From Syntrophales bacterium (GTDB taxonomy: Bacteria; Desulfobacterota; Syntrophia; Syntrophales; UBA5619), in NCBI GenBank assembly GCA_023229765.1, contig JALNYO010000018.1:11125-75124 (forward strand): a stretch of 64,000 nt of DNA. The letters run 5' to 3'. A program made the translations under genes and the position numbers. The notes below the pieces were generated by a model. That model did no database searches. It was not told where the DNA came from and saw only the letters and a list, made by a program, of their open reading frames with translations. Position 1 is the stretch's first letter. Every line of letters begins with the position of its first letter. Below are positions 18,651 to 27,305 of this stretch, piece by piece.

Positions 18651-19796
18651 CTACTTGTCCCTGTCAAGGATAAACACGCAGTGGGACTGGCCGGCAAGCC
18701 CGTTTACGCCGTGCGCCAGACCGGTTTTCGCCTTTTTTACCTGAAATCCTCCGGCGTCGCCCCGAATCTGCCTGACCACTGCGGCCAGGCTGTAGAGGCC
18801 GGCGGCGATGACCGGGTGGCCGGAAAGCAGTCCGCCGGAGGCATTCACCGGCAGCCGGCCGTCTCTGTCAAAATCTCCCTTTTCGAGGAGTTTCCCGGCC
18901 GTCGCCGCCTCGGCAAGCCCCATTTCCTCGAGCCACATAAGCTCTTGATAAGTGAAAGCGTCGTGCAGTTCCACAACATCGATCTCTGCTTTCGGATCAT
19001 TGATGCCGGCCATCGCGTAGGCCTTCTTCGTCGCTTCGACAAGCGATTGGGCGCGGGAAAGGTCCCGGTCGCCAAAAAAGAAGCTGTCCGCGCAAAACGA
19101 CACGCCCCTGATCCAGACGGGCTTCTGCCTGAACCTGGTTGCCACCGATTCGTGGGCGATAATGACCGCCGCGCACCCATCGGACACCGGAGAGCAGTCC
19201 AGCTTGTGGAGCGGGTCCGCGATCAGCTCGGATGAGAGCACGTCCTGAACGGTAATTTTCAGCGGCAGTTGCGCCAGCGGGTTTTTGAGCGCATTGCCGT
19301 GGTTCTTCACCGAGACCAGCGCCAACTGCTCCGCGGTGGTCCCGGTGCGGTGCATGTATGACCTGGCCTGCATCGCGCAGGCGGTAACCATGTCCATGCC
19401 GAGGGCGCGTTCGTAGATGGGATCGAAGGCCGCATTGGTAATGAGGCTCGACACGCCCTCGGAACCCTTGGAGTGTCCGGTGACCAGCGTGGTTTTGTAT
19501 GAGCCGGAAAGGCATCTGGTCATCCCGTAAAGCGCCCCGTAGGCGCCGTCTCCCTCGACGCAGGAGACGTTTTTGTGGGCCGCGCCGCTGGCGTCTCCTA
19601 CGGCCATGCAGGAAATTGTACGTCCGTCCCAGAAGTCGCTGGAGGTGGTCACCACGTTGTCGATATCAGCAATCGTCATGCCCGCATCGTTCAGGGCCTT
19701 GTTTACGGCCTCCCACGCCATGTCGGCGAAGGTCTCCCGCACCTTGTTTTTTTCTATTTTGGTCATGCCGACGCCGATTATCGCCGCTCTGTCCAT
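18651..19796 (-). CDS. Thiolase with intact Cys-His-His site (T2)
   Basis: A 381-residue SCP-x type thiolase. Of the four paralogues it alone keeps Cys79 (SCVEGDGAYGA), His278 (ELHDAFTYQE) and His327 (SGHPV), so it can plausibly cleave a 3-ketoacyl-CoA with CoA. The gene lies between the DUF35 gene at 19809 (12-bp gap) and T1 (11-bp gap), which suggests translational coupling and perhaps a T1/T2/DUF35 complex. The start has AAGGAGCCAGTGAC upstream. Confidence 0.9.
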   Translation of the reverse strand: MDRAAIIGVGMTKIEKNKVRETFADMAWEAVNKALNDAGMTIADIDNVVTTSSDFWDGRTISCMAVGDASGAAHKNVSCVEGDGAYGALYGMTRCLSGSYKTTLVTGHSKGSEGVSSLITNAAFDPIYERALGMDMVTACAMQARSYMHRTGTTAEQLALVSVKNHGNALKNPLAQLPLKITVQDVLSSELIADPLHKLDCSPVSDGCAAVIIAHESVATRFRQKPVWIRGVSFCADSFFFGDRDLSRAQSLVEATKKAYAMAGINDPKAEIDVVELHDAFTYQELMWLEEMGLAEAATAGKLLEKGDFDRDGRLPVNASGGLLSGHPVIAAGLYSLAAVVRQIRGDAGGFQVKKAKTGLAHGVNGLAGQSHCVFILDRDK

Positions 19797-19808
19797 GTCA
19801 CTGGCTCC

Positions 19809-20276
19809 TTATTTTATTGGCTGGAAATGCGAAATATCCAGGATGGCGCCCTTGCGCGCCTCGGAGAACACCGCCTTTACGCGCATGCCGATGGTCACGT
19901 TTTCCGGCTCTATTTCCTCTATATAATGCAGCATAGCGGTATCGGCGCCCTCGAGTTTTATCAGCCCCCAGATGACCGGGACCCTTTTGTTATTCGGGAT
20001 GGCGGCAAACTGGCGCCTCGCCACGGTAAAGGAAAGGACGCACCCCTCGCCGGACAGCTCCACCCACTGAGTATTTTCGGTAAAGCAGGCAGGACAGGCC
20101 TTGCGCGGAGGGAGAAAAACCCTGCCGCAGACCGGGCATTTTGTCGCCATTATTATTTTTTCATCCCGCAGGGCTGCAAAAAATCTGCTCGCCGTGTTGC
20201 CGGCCCACCAGGAATAGGGGACATTGATTTTGCTTTGGCAGACCATCGGCTCAATGCCTGGAAATTGCTCGTACAT
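19809..20276 (-). CDS. Zn-ribbon/OB-fold DUF35 protein
   Basis: A 155-residue DUF35 protein with four Zn-ligand Cys in CPVCGRVFLPPRKACPAC and an OB fold (LSFTVARRQF, VIWGLIKLEGADTAMLHY, GMRVKAVFSEARKGAILDI). The N-terminal helix with YSWWAGNTASRFFAALRD is the usual partner-binding segment. It is encoded directly before thiolase T2, its likely partner, and after the acyl-CoA synthetase. AAGAGGAGAACA precedes the ATG. Confidence 0.9.
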   Translation of the reverse strand: MYEQFPGIEPMVCQSKINVPYSWWAGNTASRFFAALRDEKIIMATKCPVCGRVFLPPRKACPACFTENTQWVELSGEGCVLSFTVARRQFAAIPNNKRVPVIWGLIKLEGADTAMLHYIEEIEPENVTIGMRVKAVFSEARKGAILDISHFQPIK

Positions 20277-20354
20277 GATTGTTCTCCTCTTCTTGTGCGC
20301 CTGTACCCGTAGGAGCGCCGGGGCGCGTTTTCGGCAGTCATTACCGGATGCGGA

Positions 20355-22193
20355 CTATTTTACCCGATAAAGCTCATCTATGGCCTCTTTTTCATACATC
20401 TCGGCGATTAAGTCCTGATACTTCTCGATAACCACCCGCCGCTTCAGTTTGAGCGTTGCCGTCAGCTCGCCGCCCTGTTGTGAAAAATCATCCCTGATGA
20501 TTCGGTAATCCTTGATTGTTTCATACCTGGCCAGGTGCGCATTGCGCTCCTCGACGCGCTCTTTGACGATGGCGAGAAAAAGGGCGTTATCCAGCAAATC
20601 GACCGGTTTTTGATAGGGGATATTTTTTTCTGCCGCGATCATCGCCGCCAGGTCAAGATCGATATTGCAAAGCCCGGTCAGGTACTTTTTCTTTTCCCCG
20701 ATGACGATAAACTGGGTGAACAGCGGATCCGACTTGAACAAACCCTCAATCTTCTGCGGGGCGACATTCTTGCCGCCCGAGGTAATGAGGATGTCCTTTT
20801 TGCGGTCTGTGATGAGAAGATTGCCTTCTTCATCGAATTTTCCGATGTCGCCCGACAGGAAATATCCATCCGCGGTAAAGGACTCGCAGGTCTCCTTCGG
20901 CAATTTCCAGTATCCCTTCGTCACGTTGCCGCCCTTGATCAAAATCTCTCCGTCGGCGGCTATCTTGATGTCCTGGCCGGGGAGCGGCTTGCCGGTTGTC
21001 CCTATCCGGTAATCAGCCAGCGACTGCATAGTGGCGGGCGCCGTCGTTTCCGTCATGCCGTATCCCTGAATGACCGTAATGCCGGCGGCGTTGAAAAAGC
21101 GAATGATCTCCGGGGCCGTGGGGGCGCCGGACGCCGTCATCCAGGTGACCCGTCCGCCTAATTTGTCCTGGAGTTTTTTGAAGATGATCGCATAGGCGAG
21201 TTTGTATTGGAGCTTCAAAAAAAATGGGATGGGCGTGTGCCCCTCGCGGAGCTCGCTGATGCGGCTGCCTACCTTCTGCCCCCAGGAAAAAACTCTCTGT
21301 TTGAAGGGGGATTGCTCCTTAACCTGCGCCATGATCTTCTGGTAAACCTTTTCGCATACGCGCGGAACTGCGAGGATCATCGTGGGCCGTTTCTCCGCAA
21401 AATCATTAAGCAGCGTGTCGATGCTCTGGGCGTAGGAAGCGGTGATGCCGCAGTACATGCCATAGAAGTGGCCGGCAATCCGTTCAAAAACATGGGAAAG
21501 GGGCAGGAAGGGGACCGTGCAGTCCCGGTCGGAGGCAAAATGGGGCAGAATCCTGTCTAAGGACTGGACCACCCAGAAAACATTCCCATGGGTAATCATC
21601 GCGCCCTTGGGCATTCCGGTGGTCCCGGATGTGTAAACAATCGTCGCCAAATCGTCAACGGTGACTTCCTGGGACAGCTTCTCAAAAAGATTTGGGTCTG
21701 CGGCGTGTTTCTTCCGGCCGAGCTCCAGCAGAGTCTGGAAACTGATAATCAGGGGATGCCCGTGGGCCTCCGTCTCCTCCATGACAATGATCTTTTTGAG
21801 GCGGGGGCACTGTTCCACAATCTCCAGCACCTTTTTGAGCTGGTTTCGGTTTTCCGGGATAATAACCTTCGATTCGGAATTATTGACAATATACTCGATC
21901 TCCTCGGCCGCCAGCGTCGGGTAGATCGGGATGACGCAGGCGCCGATTCCGAGCGCGCCCATATCCGCATAAAGCCACTCCAGCCGGTTTTCAGAAAGGA
22001 TGGAAACCATCTCCCCCTTCCTGACTCCCAGCGACCAGAGCCCCAGGCCGATGGCGCGCGCCCGTTCGTAATACTCATGCCAGGAGGCGCCTTGCCAGAC
22101 GCCGTTCATCTTTTTTTCGACGGCAAGACGCTCCCCGTATTTTTTGGCGCGGTTCCGAAAAACATCATTCATGGTTTTTTCTGATGATTCCAT
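20355..22193 (-). CDS. Long-chain-type acyl-CoA synthetase (AMP-forming)
   Basis: A 612-residue adenylate-forming ligase of the FadD/FAA1 (COG1022) type. The P-loop motif is TIVYTSGTTGMPKG. It also has GYGMTETTAPATM, DGYFLSGDIGKFDEEGNL and ITSGGKNVAPQKIE, with a full C-terminal cap domain. It would activate the carboxylate that feeds this island to its CoA thioester, using ATP. ATG 22193 has GGGGGATGCGCT upstream. The frame stays open for 139 more codons, but that part overlaps the DUF849 gene out of frame and has no homology. Substrate unknown. Confidence 0.92.
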   Translation of the reverse strand: MESSEKTMNDVFRNRAKKYGERLAVEKKMNGVWQGASWHEYYERARAIGLGLWSLGVRKGEMVSILSENRLEWLYADMGALGIGACVIPIYPTLAAEEIEYIVNNSESKVIIPENRNQLKKVLEIVEQCPRLKKIIVMEETEAHGHPLIISFQTLLELGRKKHAADPNLFEKLSQEVTVDDLATIVYTSGTTGMPKGAMITHGNVFWVVQSLDRILPHFASDRDCTVPFLPLSHVFERIAGHFYGMYCGITASYAQSIDTLLNDFAEKRPTMILAVPRVCEKVYQKIMAQVKEQSPFKQRVFSWGQKVGSRISELREGHTPIPFFLKLQYKLAYAIIFKKLQDKLGGRVTWMTASGAPTAPEIIRFFNAAGITVIQGYGMTETTAPATMQSLADYRIGTTGKPLPGQDIKIAADGEILIKGGNVTKGYWKLPKETCESFTADGYFLSGDIGKFDEEGNLLITDRKKDILITSGGKNVAPQKIEGLFKSDPLFTQFIVIGEKKKYLTGLCNIDLDLAAMIAAEKNIPYQKPVDLLDNALFLAIVKERVEERNAHLARYETIKDYRIIRDDFSQQGGELTATLKLKRRVVIEKYQDLIAEMYEKEAIDELYRVK

Positions 22194-22216
22194 AGCGCAT
22201 CCCCCACAGTTAAAGG

Positions 22217-23644
22217 CTATCTTGGCTTCAGGCCCATAATCAGACGCGCCTCGGTCGCTGTCGCCACCGGTCGTCCCAGGGCGCTTGCAACTTGCACCGC
22301 CACTTCCACCAGTTCGTAACTTCCCCGGGCCAGCTTGCCGTCCGGCATCCGGATGTTGTCCTCCAGCCCCACCCGCATGTGCCCCCCGAGCAGGCACGAC
22401 TGCATAATGCAGGGGAACTCGTCCGTGCCGACGCCGCAGGTGGTAAAGTTGGCCCGCGGCGGCAGCGCGTTCATCATGGCGATGAATGATTCGGCGCGGA
22501 AAGCCTGCCCGCCCGCCACTCCCCAGACAAAGTTGAAATTCATCGGGTCGCTGAAGATGCCCTGCCGGGCGATAAGCAGGGTGTTGTCCAAACCGCCCAT
22601 ATCGTAGCATTCGATTTCCGGCTTCACGCCGTTTTCCTCCATCGCCCGGCCGAAATCCTGCAGCATGGTGAAGGTGTTCTCAAACACATAATCAATGAAT
22701 ATCTTTCCGGTTCTGCGTTCGACGATGCCGAAATTCATCGTGTTGGTGTTCAGCGACGCCATTTCGGGCTTGATCGCGACGATCTGGGAGATCCGCTGCT
22801 CGGCTGTTTTGCCCATGCCGACGGCGGAGCTCAGGTTGACGATGAGTTCCGGACACTTGTCCTTGATGGCGTCGTGGGTTGCCTTGATCCGGCCGTGATC
22901 ATGGGTGGCCATGCCGCCGTCTTCCCGTGCATGCACATGCACCATGGCCGCGCCGGCCTGCCAGCACTTCCAGGCCTCTTCGGCAAATTCCTCCGGCGTG
23001 TAGGGCACGGACGGGTTCTGATTCTTCATGGTTGCCGCGCCGGTGAGCGCTGCGGTAATGATGACTGGCGTTGCCATATCGGGTTTGCCTCCTCTTCGTT
23101 TTTCGTTAGTCACTGGTTCTTCCACAGGAATCCACTGTTTCCGGGCCGCGTTCAGCGCGTGGATCGAAATTTTCTCAGCCTCCGGCTTAAAATGATCGAT
23201 GTCGAGGATGGTATTCGTCGTCTCTTTGGCAAAGACCGCCTCTACCTTCATCCCGACCTTCACGTCCGCTATTTTGCACTCCTCTACGATATGCATGAAC
23301 GGCGTGCCGGCGCCGTCGAGCTGGATGAGGGCCAGGACAAAGGGCGCCTTCCGCGGCAGGTGCCGATCGTCGTAGCGCACTACCGTGAAGTTAATCACCG
23401 TGCCGGTATTGCTGAGTTCTACCCAGTTGTCGCGGATGTCGGTAAAGTCTTTGTCGCATACCTGGCGGGGCGGCAGATAAACGGTGTTGCAGGCGGGGCA
23501 TTTTACGCCCATGATTTTCTGCTGATCACGGATGGTCGTAATAAATTTGCTGCCCACCCGCCCGGCGAAGTAGGTGTAGGGGAGCGCCATTTTGCCTTCA
23601 ACTTCATAGCTTTCTTCCAATCCCTTAAGCTGCTCTGCTGCCAT
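22217..23644 (-). CDS. DUF35-BKACE (DUF849) fusion protein
   Basis: One 475-residue frame joins two proteins normally encoded apart. Residues 1-155 are a DUF35 Zn-ribbon/OB-fold with CPACNTVYLPPRQVCDKD (the fourth Zn ligand is Asp66 instead of Cys). Residues 190-475 are a beta-keto acid cleavage enzyme with PVIITAALTGA, the metal-binding HVHAR (His236, His238) and GHMRVGLEDNI. BKACE enzymes convert a beta-keto acid plus acetyl-CoA into acetoacetate and a new acyl-CoA. Met190 (nt 23077) has AGGAGG exactly 10 nt upstream, in the linker, so a free BKACE of 286 residues could also be made. The fusion may have arisen by loss of a stop codon. Confidence 0.87.
   Translation of the reverse strand: MAAEQLKGLEESYEVEGKMALPYTYFAGRVGSKFITTIRDQQKIMGVKCPACNTVYLPPRQVCDKDFTDIRDNWVELSNTGTVINFTVVRYDDRHLPRKAPFVLALIQLDGAGTPFMHIVEECKIADVKVGMKVEAVFAKETTNTILDIDHFKPEAEKISIHALNAARKQWIPVEEPVTNEKRRGGKPDMATPVIITAALTGAATMKNQNPSVPYTPEEFAEEAWKCWQAGAAMVHVHAREDGGMATHDHGRIKATHDAIKDKCPELIVNLSSAVGMGKTAEQRISQIVAIKPEMASLNTNTMNFGIVERRTGKIFIDYVFENTFTMLQDFGRAMEENGVKPEIECYDMGGLDNTLLIARQGIFSDPMNFNFVWGVAGGQAFRAESFIAMMNALPPRANFTTCGVGTDEFPCIMQSCLLGGHMRVGLEDNIRMPDGKLARGSYELVEVAVQVASALGRPVATATEARLIMGLKPR
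23088..23093 (-). promoter_or_regulatory. Internal Shine-Dalgarno inside the DUF35-BKACE gene
   Basis: AGGAGG on the - strand lies 10 nt before an in-frame ATG (23077) where the BKACE homology begins (MATPVII). It is encoded as RRGGKP in the linker. This is the signal expected of an ancestral separate start, and it may still drive a second, shorter product. Confidence 0.6.
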
Positions 23645-23655
23645 ATCCCTTCTCC

Positions 23656-24846
23656 TTACTCGTCTATCTCGAAATATTTAATGTCCCAGATATCCCCGCT
23701 CCGGTTTTCCTCCCAGACGGGGCGGACGCGGGTTCCCTGCATTTCGTTCCAGCCCATCTGAATCTTTTCTATCTGATCCTTCCGGATAAAGTGCGGCAGG
23801 GTTTCATTGCCCTTGCAGCCGTCCAGCCGGATGTTGATTGATCCGTAGGGGGTTTCCCGGGCCACGCCGGTCAGCGGGTCGGGCATGGCGTAGTAAACAA
23901 CGTCCATGTAGCGGACTTCGCCCTTGGGCCCGACCTCCACAAAGTCAGCGGCGCGCACCCGGCATTCCGCGCAAACCTCCCGCGGCGGGAGTTGCAGGCG
24001 GCCGCACTGGGGGCATTTATTCGCGTATATTTTTTTATCCTTCAGCCCCCGGAGAAACTTCCCCATCACGGGGCCGGTTGCAAACCTCTGGTTTATCGAG
24101 ATGGTTTTTTTGAGCGTCAGCAGTTCCTGCTCCTTGACGTTCCCGCCCAGGGGGTCCTTGTATTTCTCGAACAGGAGAGGCCACTTCGACGCCATCATGT
24201 TGATGTCGCCTTTCGCGGCCGCCTTTCCGGCAGCCAGGATGCTCTGGGCGTCGATCTTCCCGAGGATGAAGTCAACGTAATCCCTGGCGTCGTTAAATTC
24301 AAGCGTTACAGTCGGTTTGCCCTCAATGGTCGTCGTGACCGTGCAGGCCTTGTCCTTGATGAAGACGCTCCACTGGCCGCCATCCGCTCCGCCAAGCGCA
24401 AAAGCAAAGGAGGCATCAAGCCCCTCGGCTTCTTCCGCCTTGAACCGCGGCACAATCGTCGCAAACATGTCGGCGAGATACTCCCTTGTCGTCATCCCCT
24501 TTCCGGCAAGGACAAATTTGCGAAAAAGCCGGCCGGTCTTTCCGAAGGCGACCATGTCGCCTTCAATCCTGAACTTGCCGCTCATGAAGGCATTTGTCGC
24601 ATCGACTTTGCCGACGTTGACCCCGACAAAGGTCTCCCCGTCGGCCGCCATGGTCGCGACGCAGCAGGAGAGGTCGTCGGTCTTTTCGAGCGCCATTGAG
24701 TTATTCTTTACCGTCAGTTGCCATTTCCCTTCATCCTTGATGTCGTAGCCGAACACCGCAGCGACATCCCTGGCCCCTTCGGGTCGGAAACGCTCCGGCA
24801 TCGAGTTGAAGATATCTGCTACTGTTACGCCCCAGTATTCTGCCAT
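23656..24846 (-). CDS. Two SCP2-like sterol-carrier domains fused to a DUF35 Zn-ribbon/OB fold
   Basis: A 396-residue protein. Residues 1-120 and about 125-225 look like two tandem SCP2 lipid-binding domains. The first has WQLTVKNNSMALEK, GKFRIEGDMVAFGK and FRKFVLAGKGM. The second has DGGQWSVFIKDKACTVTT, TVTLEFNDARDYVDFILGK and KAAAKGDINMMASKW. The C-terminal part is DUF35, with four Cys in CPQCGRLQLPPREVCAEC and the OB strands. SCP2 domains carry lipid acyl chains or sterol-like ligands, so the fusion suggests a bulky hydrophobic acyl-CoA. It is encoded between T3 and the DUF35-BKACE fusion, with 11-bp gaps. Confidence 0.82.
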   Translation of the reverse strand: MAEYWGVTVADIFNSMPERFRPEGARDVAAVFGYDIKDEGKWQLTVKNNSMALEKTDDLSCCVATMAADGETFVGVNVGKVDATNAFMSGKFRIEGDMVAFGKTGRLFRKFVLAGKGMTTREYLADMFATIVPRFKAEEAEGLDASFAFALGGADGGQWSVFIKDKACTVTTTIEGKPTVTLEFNDARDYVDFILGKIDAQSILAAGKAAAKGDINMMASKWPLLFEKYKDPLGGNVKEQELLTLKKTISINQRFATGPVMGKFLRGLKDKKIYANKCPQCGRLQLPPREVCAECRVRAADFVEVGPKGEVRYMDVVYYAMPDPLTGVARETPYGSINIRLDGCKGNETLPHFIRKDQIEKIQMGWNEMQGTRVRPVWEENRSGDIWDIKYFEIDE

Positions 24847-24856
24847 GATTGTCCTC

Positions 24857-26056
24857 CTACCAGTTCAGTTCATTTTCCAGCATTGTCATCACGGTCCACA
24901 TGGTGCCGCCGAACCCGGAGGCAAGCGCGTGCCTGACCGGGGTAGGAATCTGGTGCGGGCCGGCATTGCCGCGCACCTGCAGCGCCGCCTCGGCCACCCG
25001 GATCAGCGCGGTTGCCCCGATGGGGTTCGACCCGATAACGCCGCCCGACGGGTTGATGGGCATCCTGCCGCCGATCATGATCTCCTTGTTCTCGACGAGC
25101 TTGAGATGCTCATCGCCGGGCAGGGCAAAAAAGTCCCTGAGCCAGTCAATGGCCCACCAGGTGGCCGGATCGTACATTTCGAACACATCGAAGTAGTTTA
25201 TCGGGTCTTTGATCCCGTTGCGCCGGAAGAGCTGCTCCGCCGCGAATTTATGAGTTTTTATGACAGGGACTGTCCGGTCGTAGCCGAAGATGTTGAATGT
25301 CTCCTCCCGGTGGACGGTGATATGGTCCCGTATCCAGACCGGCGTCGGGGCAAGCTCCTTCGCCTTCTGCTCGCAGGCGAAGATGACGCAGCAAGCCCCG
25401 TCGGACTGGGAGCACATTTCGATGAGTTTCAGCTCGCCCACGAGTTTAGGCGAGGTTCGGATCAAATCGTCGATCTGGCTGAATTCAAGGCCGAAGGCGC
25501 GGTGTGCGTTGGGGTTGAGGCACGCGTGCTTGTCCATAATGATGCGGTAGGTAAGCGACGCCCGGTTGGCGCGCTCCAAACCGAATTCCCGTTCGACGTC
25601 GTAGGCCGAGGAGCCGGTAAGCGCCCCCGCCTGAATTTTTCGAAACCAGAGGGGATCCGCCATGTTGGTGATGCCTCCCGTGGTGTGTCCCTCCTGCAGT
25701 TTCTCAAATCCGATCGCCATGACGATATCGTACATTCCCGAAGCCGCGAGATTGTCTGAAGCGCAGGAAAGCGTTGCTCCAACTGTGCCGCCGGTGGTGA
25801 TCCGGATGCAGTCCTTGCCGTAAGCGCCGGTTCCCAAAACATGCCAGAGATCCGGCTGGTGGACCATCTCAAAGAGCTCCATGTTGCCGTGCACGACGCA
25901 GTCGATGTCTTTCATGGTCAGGTTCGCGTCTTGCAGCGCCAATCTGACGGCTTCATGGATCAATTCCGGCTGGTTGACGTCCTCGCGATGGCTGGAATGC
26001 TTCGTCTGACCGATGCCGATAATGCCGACATTTCTGTTTTTTTTGTGATGCGCCAT
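24857..26056 (-). CDS. Thiolase-fold protein lacking thiolase catalytic residues, Ltp2-like aldolase candidate (T3)
   Basis: A 399-residue SCP-x/lipid-transfer thiolase paralogue close to T1. The nucleophile position is Gly90 (TTGGTVGA), the first His is replaced by Tyr295 (EMYDPATW), and the GHP His by Asn344 (SNPIGATA). This repeats the T1 pattern and fits a retro-aldolase rather than a thiolase. Its likely DUF35 partner is the C-terminal domain of the next gene (23656). It follows T4 by 3 bp, so T4 and T3 are probably co-translated and may form a heteromer. Confidence 0.84.
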   Translation of the reverse strand: MAHHKKNRNVGIIGIGQTKHSSHREDVNQPELIHEAVRLALQDANLTMKDIDCVVHGNMELFEMVHQPDLWHVLGTGAYGKDCIRITTGGTVGATLSCASDNLAASGMYDIVMAIGFEKLQEGHTTGGITNMADPLWFRKIQAGALTGSSAYDVEREFGLERANRASLTYRIIMDKHACLNPNAHRAFGLEFSQIDDLIRTSPKLVGELKLIEMCSQSDGACCVIFACEQKAKELAPTPVWIRDHITVHREETFNIFGYDRTVPVIKTHKFAAEQLFRRNGIKDPINYFDVFEMYDPATWWAIDWLRDFFALPGDEHLKLVENKEIMIGGRMPINPSGGVIGSNPIGATALIRVAEAALQVRGNAGPHQIPTPVRHALASGFGGTMWTVMTMLENELNW

Positions 26057-26059
26057 TGC

Positions 26060-27214
26060 TCAACCTCCCTGCGCTTCCATGACGATTACGGCCTGATGCT
26101 GCCCGGCCCCGCCGGTTGCCGCCTGGGCGACGGCCCGTTTCACGTTTTTGACTTGTCGCTCACCGGCCTGATGGGAGAGCTGATAGTAACATTCAATAAC
26201 CCTGGCCGCCCCTCCGAGGAGAAGCGGGTTGCCATTCAGTTGTCCCCCGGACAGGTTCACGTTGAATGTCTCCATGCCGCCCTCGTCGAGCCACTTACCG
26301 CCCTGCCCTTCATCGGCAATGCCGACCCCCTCGGCCCACAGCGGGAGCTGATACGCGGCCTGGTCGCCAAGCTCGAAAATTTGTATCTCCTCGCGGGGAT
26401 ATTTGATCCCGGCCATCGCGTATGCCCGCTGGGCGGCATTTTTCAGCGAAAAGTTGGACGCAAGGTCCCGGTCACCTATGAAATACCGGTCCATGCAGCT
26501 TCCATAGCCGGTGATCCAGACGGGATTTGTCGTAAACTCCTCTGCCCGCACTTCGCTGCACAGCAGCATTCCGAACGCCCAATCGGTGACCGGATAGAGG
26601 TGCAGCTCCCGCAGCGGGTCCGAGTACAAAGGAGAATTCAGCACTTCATCCTCGTCAACGATTTTATTTTCGCGGCCATAGGGGTTTTTTGCCCCGTTCT
26701 TTCGTGAACGCACCACTATTTTTGCCATCTGCTCGTCGGTAACCTGCGATTTTTCCATATAAGTCCGGGCCTGCAGGGCGGCCACGTTGTGGTAGTCCAT
26801 GCCGAGAGGCCGGCAATAGAAGGGGTCATAGGCGAGGTTGGAAACCATCCGGCGGCTTTCCCCCTGCGACTCCTTGCAGTGGCCCATAAACAGGATGACG
26901 TCGTCGTGACCGGAAAGGATGCAGGCCATCGCGTAGCCGAGGCCGTTGATGCTCTCCTGCGCGATCTTTTCCTCCCCGCGGAAATGCGCCCCCACGACAT
27001 CCGTAATGCCATTGTCGGAGATGGTGCGCGCATCGAACACGTCATCCGAGCAGGTGATGATGGTGCGGATGCCCGTTTCCATGTCGAAGGTCGCCTTCGT
27101 CTGCTCAAGGATCGGCTCAAAGCACTCGAGCAGCATGTTTTGAAAACGCAAATAATGATAATTGGGATGATTTTTAATCTGCGCCACTGCACAGACAGCT
27201 AATCTTTTATCCAT
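26060..27214 (-). CDS. Degenerate thiolase-fold protein (T4), probably a non-catalytic partner
   Basis: A 384-residue thiolase-family protein in which all three catalytic positions are changed: Ser88 (SINGLGYA) at the nucleophile, Gly283 (ELGDQAAY) at the first His, Asn329 (NGNPLLLGG) at the second. It still shows the family fold blocks (ALQARTYMEK, GDRDLASNFSLKNAAQRAYAMAG). It may be a structural subunit for T3, whose gene starts 3 bp after it ends. ATG 27214 is preceded by AAGGAGCGTTGGCA; an upstream in-frame start adds 25 residues without homology. Confidence 0.82.
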   Translation of the reverse strand: MDKRLAVCAVAQIKNHPNYHYLRFQNMLLECFEPILEQTKATFDMETGIRTIITCSDDVFDARTISDNGITDVVGAHFRGEEKIAQESINGLGYAMACILSGHDDVILFMGHCKESQGESRRMVSNLAYDPFYCRPLGMDYHNVAALQARTYMEKSQVTDEQMAKIVVRSRKNGAKNPYGRENKIVDEDEVLNSPLYSDPLRELHLYPVTDWAFGMLLCSEVRAEEFTTNPVWITGYGSCMDRYFIGDRDLASNFSLKNAAQRAYAMAGIKYPREEIQIFELGDQAAYQLPLWAEGVGIADEGQGGKWLDEGGMETFNVNLSGGQLNGNPLLLGGAARVIECYYQLSHQAGERQVKNVKRAVAQAATGGAGQHQAVIVMEAQGG

Positions 27215-27305
27215 TGCCAACGCTCCTTCCTGTTTGAGCGGACTTGATAAATGCCCGTTTTTTCGATGACTGATCTGCTGGAACTGCAATTTTCGAAAAC
27301 CCGTT

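Noticed and set aside
22194..22610. N-terminal extension of the acyl-CoA synthetase frame
   Set aside because: It overlaps the BKACE gene out of frame and lacks homology; a Shine-Dalgarno sits before ATG 22193.
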